A DNA stretch of 34,794 nucleotides, from the NCBI GenBank assembly GCA_022925895.1, contig JAKSYS010000657.1, forward strand, positions 1 through 34,794, written 5' to 3'. The notes beneath the pieces were generated by a model. That model saw nothing but the letters and a program-made list of their open reading frames with translations, did no database searches and was not told where the DNA came from. The translations under genes and the position numbers were made by a program. The stretch comes from Fragilaria crotonensis. Its lineage: Eukaryota > Bacillariophyta > Fragilariophyceae > Fragilariales > Fragilariaceae. Position 1 is the stretch's first letter; each line of letters starts with the position of its first letter. Positions 9,906-17,879 of this stretch are shown here, piece after piece.

Positions 9906-10639
9906 ATGGCATCTACTCCGGAACCAAGTCTCTGGAGGAATAGCAATGCACAGCGTGTCCTCCAATCACTCCTTATATCTGGTGAGATTCGGTGCACAGC
10001 TACAAGCAAGGCGCAAATGGAGGAAATATGGAACAGGCATTGTCTTCCTCGGCCAGAGTTTGCTGGGTTTCAATTTTCGAAATTCCCTGCAAGACTTCGA
10101 GCCATGCAGAAGCGACACCTTGACCAGAGGGGACATTCTGAGGTGGAGTATGCTGCACTGCTGCAGCACAGGCAGCACTTCCCAACACCGGCAGTAAATC
10201 ATCGTGGGGAGCCACAGTGGCATGGATCGGACGCCGAACGGCTTCTGAAGGCTGATGTCACGTTGAAGACTCATGAGATGATGGCTCCCCAGCAGCTTTA
10301 TCGCACTAGGATTGAGTACCAGGTTTATCCATTGGAGGTGTTTAGGAAGCACATCCACCAAGAAGTTCGCTTGCAGAAACTTCTGCTGCAGTATCGCAAG
10401 AACCCCCGGTAAACAACAGAAACCAGACTGGATGGATGACTTGCACTCATCGCTAGATAACCATAACATCTTCTTTTCTCAATAGAGCTTGTTCTCCGCT
10501 AGTAGGAGCCATGGGCACTGCTGGCGACTTCATTGAACGCTCCCAAAGCTACGAAAGTCTTTTTTCCATACTACAGTCATTGAGGGACATGCATAGGGGC
10601 CAGCAGTGGAAGTCATTGTTCCGTATCAGTTGCAGTTGA
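9906..10639 (+). CDS. Small protein with a duplicated W-S-A-R-L...EF/EY...F module
   Basis: The ATG at 9906 has a good context (AAAATGG); an upstream GTG is not used. The preferred model has exons 9906-10408 and 10486-10639 (218 residues) around a 77-nt intron with GTAAAC and a TTCTTTTCTCAATAG acceptor. If the intron is retained the protein stops at 10412 (168 residues). Two copies of one module are visible. Copy 1 covers about residues 10-70 (W10, S13, A15, R17, L19, then W42, PEF at 50-52, F60, RL at 63-64). Copy 2 covers about 105-158 (W105, S108, A110, R112, L114, then LY at 131-132, EY at 137-138, YPL at 141-143, F146). I recall similar modules in uncharacterised proteins of algae and marine invertebrates, without known function. 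It lies on the same strand just before a Harbinger-type transposase, so it could be that element's accessory DNA-binding ORF; that is inference. Confidence 0.55.
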
Positions 10640-10823
10640 AAACCAAGTAGCAGTCCGTCATTGCTCCTCGTTATCAAGTTTGAAAGCACTCACTCACGAA
10701 TCAAACACCAAAATCCTGCTGGAACATCGTGATTATGTACACCTGGTTGCATATCGTGAACACGCTGAAATTGTTGTATGCCTTCATAACAATCAATCAT
10801 AAAATCAATTTGACAAAGCAACA
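10640..10823. other. Spacer between the module protein and the transposase
   Basis: AT-rich spacer with no open frame of note. It probably carries the transposase promoter. Confidence 0.4.
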
Positions 10824-11906
10824 ATGGCTCATCGCATCATTACATCAGAAGATTTCCTCCGAATCGGTCTTGTTTTGTCAGGCTTTGGCATCACTAGACA
10901 ATTGACAGTGGAACCAGGAACAAATGTTCGTCGTTTCAAATCCCACTATGGGCCATCTCCAGTTGTCTGCGCAGCCATCTGGGCAGATTTGCTTGCCGCT
11001 GACAAAGAGGCTTGTATTGTTCCAGTTCCTGGAGCACTTGATAAGTTTTTCCTGTGCCTTAACTTCCTTAAGACATACGCAACAGAGGAGAAACTGTCTG
11101 GATTTTCAAAATTACACGAAAAGACCGCTCGAAAGTGGGCTTGGTTTTTTGTCTCCAAGTTGCAAGCGTTGAAAGCAAAGAAGGTGAGTTTCAGGAGTGC
11201 GGTGCATTCTTTCTTTCATTTTGAACGAAGACAAACTCACCTTTGATGAAGATTCTTTGGCCACAAGAAGCATGGACAACTTCCACCGCTCCTGGTTTTT
11301 GGTACTCTGTAGACGGTGTCCACTGTCGGGCAAATGAAATTATTCATCCGACATTGGCAAAGAACAGCAAGCTGTATTCTCACAAGTTCAACCAAGCAGG
11401 CTTCGGGTATGAAATAGCGCTCTCGCTATCAGCAAATTCAATTGTCTGGATAAATGGGCCGTTTCTCGGTTCCAAGCACGACGTAACCATTTTTCGCGAT
11501 TTTGGTCTTAAAGACAAAATGCCATCGGGAAAGAAAGGAATCGCTGACAACGGATATCGTGGTGAGAGGGGCATTCTTTGCACTCCAAGCTCACATGATT
11601 CGGCAGAGCTGCGCAAGTTCAAGGTGCGTTCTCACTTGACTACGGAAGAATAGTAGTTATTCATCACTCAGCATCGTTATTGCTTTTGTCCTTCCTCACC
11701 TCTCAATGTCTGACAAATTGCAAATTTGATCCCGACAGACCAGAGCTAGGGCACGGCATGAAACTCTTAACTCCAGGATTAAAAATTTTGGTTGTCTTGA
11801 CCAGCGCTTTCGACATGGCATGGCCAAGCACAAGATCTGCTTTGAAGCAGTTTGCGTGATTGTGCAATACGAGCTTGAAAACGGATCCCCGCTTTTCGAT
11901 ATCTGA
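10824..11906 (+). CDS. PIF/Harbinger-type DDE transposase, apparently intact
   Basis: Three exons (10824-11183, 11252-11623, 11739-11906) join in phase 0 to 299 residues. The introns are 68 nt (GTGAGT...TGAAG) and 115 nt (GTGCGT...GACAG). The catalytic triad fits the DDE superfamily endonuclease fold (DDE_4 type): Asp141 in YSVDGVHC, Asp219 in IADNGYRG and Glu250 in RARHETLNSRIK. HKFNQAGFGYEIAL and GSKHDVTIFR are the usual blocks between the first two Asp residues. The N-terminal about 110 residues contain the GPSP...W helical region typical of these enzymes. The protein ends with ENGSPLFDI, and no stop or frameshift lies inside, so the gene may be functional. Termini of the element were not located. 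The enzyme would cut and paste its DNA with a 3-bp target duplication, as known for the superfamily. Confidence 0.92.
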
Positions 11907-13410
11907 GCATGGACAAAAAGTAGACAGAGATTAACAGACGATGTCAATTCTTGAGACTAGCAACAAAGGCAACCCTTGCTTGAGAATGGAAGGAAGATGC
12001 TGAGCAAGATAGCAACAAAACATTAGCACGGAAAGTTTCAAACTATTTCTGGCCTACAAACCGGACGATGAAAAGGCACTTACTGTTTCTAGTACTTGAT
12101 ACCCATACCATTGAACTCTGTAGGCACCAGAAGTCTTGGCCTCGGAGTACAGAACTTGCAAGTGTTTTTGACCGTTGACTTATTACATGCTGTATATTGG
12201 TACTCGGCACCCTGGTGATCAACTCGAGATAGACAGTGAACACTCAAGTTGTGAATTGCTGAAGGGCTGAAGCTGATCCATGACCACATCCTAAGCCAGC
12301 ATGGATCATATGTGCCATCAAACACAAATGTCTTCCTACGCAAACTAGTAAGAACCTTGCAAGCGTTGCATTGCCACAGTCTGCGCTGGGTCTGTAAGGG
12401 TTTTGAGACCTCGAGTCTCGACGTGAACGTATCCCCCTCATCAATCAAAATTATTCCCTTGCCAACTTTGGACTGGTTCAATTCTCAGAACATCCGTCAA
12501 ATTTGATCGATACTCTTTCACTCTTTTCCTCCAGAAACAGGATGCTTCCTTTCCACACCCATCACCACCGACATCACTTCCCAACCAAATTTCAGACCAT
12601 TTTTCCGCGGCAGCAGCACGAATGAACGACCCGTCACTCTCCACTGGCCTATTAATGCAGAGTCTTCAGCAGCCCACACCAACGGGTAGCACCACAAGGT
12701 CAGGAGCGTGATCTGTCAAATCATACAGTTCCAATTCTGGCGCAAGTCGAAACAGCGATGCTGTGACGCATGTTGCCACCGACAACAAGCGTAACCCGCA
12801 GTGGTGGTTATTCAGTTGATGAAAGGGTGGGAAAAGAAAGTGTAGGTTTCTTTTGATTGCACCTGCTACCGCCACTTTTACGGAGGCCTTGGAGGAGTGG
12901 GAGATGGATCCATTGTCGCTGCAGCTAGAGTACAAACGACCACTTCGTCCACAGGATCCTCTTCATCTTGCGTCGCTTTCGTTCGATGAACCCTTTCCAA
13001 CGATACGCTTTAATGGCAGTGGGCTTGGTGTCAATCGCAGGGGGTGACTCGTGGTCACGTTATTGTGTTCAGCACTGGTGCTTGTCGCGCTTATGACAAA
13101 CGTTTGTCGGTGTCGCGAGTAGCTTGAATGATCAGATTGATGGTGAGCCTTATTGCTCCATCAAAAAAAGGGGAGGGGAGGATGAGGCCCAGCAGAACAG
13201 GGACTTGACAACGAGAGAAACCTCTCTTCCTCAACACGATGATTGTTGTTCTTGTTGATTCGTTCACCGTACTCTACTAGTACACGCTGTATGAGTGTAG
13301 TTCTCGAAGTATAAAAAATCGGAGTACCACGTACGTTGCAATGTACCAGTACTGCTATTTCACGAGCCACCAAGACTGCAAAAAACTGTCTTTGTTGCGT
13401 TTGTCTTCGC
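11907..13410. other. About 1.5 kb without a confident gene
   Basis: Candidate coding pieces exist on both strands. On plus, 12535-12698 and 12846-13047 can be joined in frame over a GT-AG gap and end in a 67-codon open stretch (MDPLSLQLEYKRP, SFDEPFPTIRFNG), but no start exon was found. On minus, 12089-12481 is Trp/Cys-rich but starts at TTG. The two overlap or compete and neither shows a known family, so no CDS is called. The right end of the Harbinger element should lie in this region. Confidence 0.4.
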
Positions 13411-13500
13411 CGTAGGCTTTGTCGAAGCCATTGGCTTCGCGAAGCCAATGGCTGAAGCCAACGGCTTCACGAAGTCAATGGCTGAAGCCAATGGCTTCGG
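13411..13500. repeat. Palindromic GAAGCCATTGGCTTC array, copy 2
   Basis: It contains GAAGCCATTGGCTTCGCGAA followed by GCCAATGGCTGAAGCC-type units, the same motif family as 6296-6402. It also contains TGGCTTCGCGAAGCCA, a perfect 16-bp palindrome. Both motif orientations occur, so the strand is not meaningful. Confidence 0.85.
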
Positions 13501-14121
13501 ACGTCAAAGTGTCCCTTACTCCTAAGTAGGAAAAATCATAACGTCGATATCTGTGTCTTAAACATCGTATCTAATAATCTGTACATAGGTATTCTATGAC
13601 ATCACATTTGTAAATATGACTTTTCACGATCCTGACATAAGAAACGATTGTTGAAACGTGGAATGATTATGCGCCGTGCAGAACGAGAAGAGATGATAGT
13701 ATGTTTAGACAGTATCCAGTAAGGCAGCAAAGCCAAACGTCCGGAACCTCCCGACTCTCATGCTAACTCGTTAATTCGGCACTGGTATCAGTACTCCAGT
13801 ACAAGTAGCTGAAACACAGCAAATGCCCAGTACAAATACCAGTAGACTTGAAGATAAACACAAATTTCACGTGCTCCGCAGTCCGACGCGATGACACGAG
13901 AAACCCGCCATCGTTTGATAAAAGGTGCGAGAGAGTACTGTACTGTTACCCAGTACGATACTCCAGTAGAAGGAGAAATGCAAAACTCCGTTGATGACGG
14001 TTGACCTCACCGGAATAAGCGCTACATCGTACTAAATTTTTCTCTTCGCCAGACATTCCCTCTGGTAACGGCTCCCGTCACTTTTAAAGTTGTTCGACTT
14101 TTCAATTATTGCGCATGGCGC
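13501..14121. other. Upstream region of sulfotransferase 2
   Basis: No gene. Clusters of CAGTACTCCAGTAC-like motifs at about 13785-13850 and 13930-13975 lie 150-340 bp before the sulfotransferase start, a position similar to the GTAC cluster before copy 1. Confidence 0.45.
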
Positions 14122-15438
14122 ATGGCACATGGCAGGATACTTGCATCTTGCATCCATAATCCATTGAGGCTGGCAGTGAATAGCAGAATGTTGGCTAGTC
14201 GATTTCCCCGACCTAGAGAAGGCATACAAATAAAGAATTCAAAGCAAAAATCGCTTAGGAACCCTTTCAAACGGCACCCTTTCCAATGTCGCAATCCATT
14301 GGGCATTGTGGTTCTTACAAGTATATTTGCCTTCTCAATTCTTACAGTGTTAAGGGCACCACTTCCGGCAGGCCACGCATACAAAGAGACCACTTCATCT
14401 GCAGATTTTACTCATTTCTTGGTTGAACTCGCTCGATTGCCAACTGCGGATCTGCGAAAGAAACTCTACGACGACGACGTCTTCCAACTTGCCAAACTCG
14501 AAACAGCACAAACGAACTCATTGATCAAGTCATGTCCGCTCGCTTCCTTACCTCCATGGCTCCCTCCTTCGGCACTTGCCCCTCGGGTCTATCAACGTTC
14601 CTCTCATCTCATTTGGTACGAGCATTTGAGCAAAGCTGGTGGGACGTCATTTTGCAAGCTGGCGCAAACGAATTTGAACAATGTCACTGAAGTTCCCGCC
14701 CACTACTGCATGCCAGGCGATGGTCGATTGAAAGATGGACGTGTTGGTCTTTGGAACATTTCCAAGCTTCTCAAATACAGAAAGAAGGAGCCCCTGATCA
14801 AAATCGTAGCCAATGAGTGGAACCCATTTCCACCAGACCGATGGAAGTTGGAGGATCAACTTTACTTTGTCACGACGTTGCGAGATCCGTTGGATCGACT
14901 GGTTTCCGCCTATCAATTCTGGGGTATTATGCACAACAAAAGCCCGTCTAAACCAACGTTCGAAGAATGGTTGGTGAAGAAGCGAGAAGCCTCATTTCCC
15001 TTGTCCGCGCTTGATCCGACACTGTACCTTCATATAGCACGATATAACTTCATTGCTTGGAAGTTCAGCAAGGGTACCATGCCCCAGGGTGACCGTACCG
15101 CCACCAATGCAATGGGTTTGCCAGTGGGAGTGTCTCGCGACGAGGAAGACCAGTGGCTCGCTCCGTTCGTCATGGCGGCCAAAACGTTATCCAAGTTTGA
15201 TCTGGTACTTATATTGGAGCTCATGTCCAGTCATTCGTCCAAAATGTTAGTCGAGACCCTCGGTTGGACCAACCTTGCAAAAATTCACGTTGTATCGTCC
15301 GGAAAAATCAAAGGCAGCAGTGCTTCGCAAGCGCTAACGAAAGACGTTTACGACGCGTTGTGGGAAGGTAATCGATTCGATATGATCCTGTACCTGTGGA
15401 TGAAGGCTGTGCAAATGATCAGGTCACAATGCAAATGA
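14122..15438 (+). CDS. Type II membrane sulfotransferase, copy 2
   Basis: Paralogue of the gene at 2927-4141 with the same catalytic layout. The ATG at 14122 gives 438 residues; Met23 (14188) is a possible alternative. The basic N-terminal tail is longer and quite different from copy 1, with the anchor at about residues 61-78. The PAPS 5'-phosphosulfate motif is EHLSKAGGTSF (167-177) and the 3'-phosphate motif is TTLRDPLDRLVSAY (251-264). From about residue 95 to the C-terminus the two proteins are nearly identical in sequence and length apart from a two-residue deletion after the 3'-phosphate motif. The catalytic residues are kept in both, so both copies are probably active. The tail, stem and anchor, which set Golgi localisation, differ most. 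Confidence 0.9.
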   Translation: MAHGRILASCIHNPLRLAVNSRMLASRFPRPREGIQIKNSKQKSLRNPFKRHPFQCRNPLGIVVLTSIFAFSILTVLRAPLPAGHAYKETTSSADFTHFLVELARLPTADLRKKLYDDDVFQLAKLETAQTNSLIKSCPLASLPPWLPPSALAPRVYQRSSHLIWYEHLSKAGGTSFCKLAQTNLNNVTEVPAHYCMPGDGRLKDGRVGLWNISKLLKYRKKEPLIKIVANEWNPFPPDRWKLEDQLYFVTTLRDPLDRLVSAYQFWGIMHNKSPSKPTFEEWLVKKREASFPLSALDPTLYLHIARYNFIAWKFSKGTMPQGDRTATNAMGLPVGVSRDEEDQWLAPFVMAAKTLSKFDLVLILELMSSHSSKMLVETLGWTNLAKIHVVSSGKIKGSSASQALTKDVYDALWEGNRFDMILYLWMKAVQMIRSQCK

Positions 15439-15600
15439 ATGGACCTATATCATCATGCATTGTTGTTAATGCTAACACAAGGGATGGACAGTTTTGTTTT
15501 ATCAACGTCAAGAAGAATATGATGAGGGCCGCTGTTCGAGAGTTTATTTTACCTACCCACAATTCAGTCTCGAGTTTAAGAATGGATTGCCCACCACTTG
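15439..15600 (+). repeat. Duplicated 3' flank of sulfotransferase 2
   Basis: Matches 4142-4300 downstream of copy 1 with small indels, marking the extent of the duplicated segment. Confidence 0.75.
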
Positions 15601-16475
15601 AGAATAAGCGATATTAACACTTCGAGACTACTCAGTGCTTCAGTCTTGTGTCATCATCCCGTTCTATGCGAAGATAGCAGAGGAGAGAGAGCTTAAGTGT
15701 CATTTGGATGTTAAAGACAGGTGGAAAGGATGCTGACAATTTGGTGGATTCCCGCTCTCCTAGTATTATTGGTAATACATCTGGAGTGTTTGGTACCCAT
15801 TTGTTGCCAAACGTTATCCAACTCTTTCAACCAACTCCTTTGTATCCTTGATCCTTGCCCAGGTCCCAACCCAACAATACGAATCCGCATCACTCCAGTA
15901 TATACCATGCAATAGAATGCTCTGCTAGTAGTAGGCACACTAAAGTGTTGCGCCGAATACTAAAAGTGTGAATGCTTTCTTGAGTACAGTACTGTATTGA
16001 TGATTCGGAACTGCGTTCCCTTGCTACAATGCACGGAGAGTATAGCTGTTTGTACGATATATATATAACTCCATTACTTGTATGCATACCAAAGGCGACA
16101 CAGCGAAGCACGATATAGATTTATGATATTTATAACATAGAAAAAGCGAAGTCGTACTCTAGGACTGCTGTAAAGTATCATGCCGACATGCAAATAACAT
16201 AATCCAATTTCTATCGAACGTGAACACCTCGCTCTATATAAAAACCATGTGGAACACGGAAAGACAATGTTACCGTTGCTGCAACCGTCGTGTATTTAAG
16301 TAACGCAAAACACTTAACAATTGTTGCATGTGTTATACATAGGTTATAGGTGAACGACTTCAACGGGATTGTCTGGCTAGGTCTACTCCGAGTCAAATTG
16401 TAGGTCGCTCATTCGAGAGATGTCAAATTGCTCATTGATCTTGATACAACGGCTTTATTCACTTCATAGAAACAA
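15601..16475. other. Intergenic
   Basis: No supported gene. It holds short AT-rich tracts (GATATATATATAAC near 16058) and the promoter of the following secreted propeller gene. Confidence 0.45.
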
Positions 16476-17879
16476 ATGAAAGCTCTGGCATTGCTCTTCT
16501 TGAAGCTACCGACGGTGGCAGCCATCCCTCAGCACAGTAGAGAATGGGGTCACGCTTGGGATCAACGTTCGGAAGCCGAGACACTCGCTTCTACTCATGA
16601 GGACGCCAGCTTCTCAACAAGAATGATGGAATCACTCGGTTCGTACAGTATGCCAACCCATTCTCCAACTCCTGCTTCCGAACCTCCAGCTGCCCCAACA
16701 AGCCCCGCCATCTGGCGCAAGGTGGGGGGCGACGTCATGGCACTTCCTAACGAATATTCCAGCCCCGCTTCGACGGCACTGAGCTCAGACGGAAGCGTGA
16801 TTGCAATCGGTGTTTTGGACGAGTCCAATCTCCTCCGGGGAGAGGTTTATGTCCACAAACTCAAAAATGCCAGTGATGGATCACAAGAGTGGGAGCCATT
16901 GGGACACGCGTTGGAAGGCGCCGTTGATAATGATAATTTCGGTACGTCAGTGGCCCTTTCAGGCGATGGAACTGTGTTGGCGGTCGGTGCCACCCAGTTT
17001 GCAAATGCATACGGCAGCGTTCCAACTGGTGGTGGTTATGCAACGGTTTACTCTTATCAAGGTGGTATGTGGGCCCCACGCGGCAAGATCGTGGGCACTG
17101 ATTCGGTTGATGGTGATGCCTTTGGCGTTCAAGTAGCTCTCTCTCAGGACGGAACGGTCCTGGCTGTCCTGGCGGCGAATTACGACTACGGGGGCGACCC
17201 AGTTGGATACGCAAACGTGTATCACTTCAATGAAGACAGTCTCGACTGGGACCTCGTCGACACCATTGATCACTGGGAAAGGAGCTATGGAGACATGGTC
17301 ATGGACCTATCTGGAGATGGACGTGTCATTGCTTTGGGGGATACATCCGATAGCGTCGCTGGTTCTATCCGAGCATGGTCGTGTGCTGTAGAAACAGGTT
17401 GTGAACGTCAGGGACAAGAGATCACCGGTGTCGATTATGAAGACCTGATCGGTAGTTCCGTATCGTTATCAGAGAATGGAAAGATCTTAGCAGTTGGTTC
17501 GCCTGGGAGCAACGATTGTGAACCGACCTGTGTCAATGTTAAAGTTTATGAGTTCATGATCGGTTCAGAGCCTGTTTGGACTCAAATTGGACAAGCGCTG
17601 AGCGGAGATATGGGATTCGGCAACAGTCTGAAACTGTCCGGGGATGGCGCGTCCTTGGTCGTCAATGGGCCGCTTTGCTATAAGGGTCGTGACTGTGCAT
17701 TTGAGGGTTACATAGATTACCAACCCATTATCCAGCTCTACCGACTAAACGCGATTGGTGTTTGGGATATGGTGGGAAGCCCATTGGCGGCAGAGCTTTT
17801 GGATTTCTCGAGTGATGGTTCTACGCTTGCAGCACACGACAAAGCGTTCGTTGTCTCTGGTTATCGACTTGATGACTAG
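16476..17879 (+). CDS. Secreted seven-repeat beta-propeller (FG-GAP/WD-like) protein
   Basis: A single 467-residue frame from the ATG at 16476. Residues 1-17 form a signal peptide (MKALALLFLKLPTVAAIP), followed by a Ser/Thr/Pro linker at about 60-80. The body then has seven repeats of a hydrophobic-xLSxDGxxLAVG strand motif: TALSSDGSVIAIG, VALSGDGTVLAVG, VALSQDGTVLAVL, MDLSGDGRVIALG, VSLSENGKILAVG, LKLSGDGASLVVN and LDFSSDGSTLAAH. Each is followed by a second strand with aromatic residues (VYVHKL, ATVYSYQG, ANVYHF, VKVYEF). Seven blades predict a closed beta-propeller. No transmembrane segment follows, so it is probably secreted or wall-associated. The ligand is unknown. No intron is needed. 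Confidence 0.85.
   Translation: MKALALLFLKLPTVAAIPQHSREWGHAWDQRSEAETLASTHEDASFSTRMMESLGSYSMPTHSPTPASEPPAAPTSPAIWRKVGGDVMALPNEYSSPASTALSSDGSVIAIGVLDESNLLRGEVYVHKLKNASDGSQEWEPLGHALEGAVDNDNFGTSVALSGDGTVLAVGATQFANAYGSVPTGGGYATVYSYQGGMWAPRGKIVGTDSVDGDAFGVQVALSQDGTVLAVLAANYDYGGDPVGYANVYHFNEDSLDWDLVDTIDHWERSYGDMVMDLSGDGRVIALGDTSDSVAGSIRAWSCAVETGCERQGQEITGVDYEDLIGSSVSLSENGKILAVGSPGSNDCEPTCVNVKVYEFMIGSEPVWTQIGQALSGDMGFGNSLKLSGDGASLVVNGPLCYKGRDCAFEGYIDYQPIIQLYRLNAIGVWDMVGSPLAAELLDFSSDGSTLAAHDKAFVVSGYRLDD

Noticed and set aside
12089-12481. Trp/Cys-rich minus-strand frame with a WQCNACK-like CxxC
   Set aside because: It has no ATG start and no complete zinc-binding pattern, and it overlaps plus-strand candidate exons. 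Not enough for a CDS.
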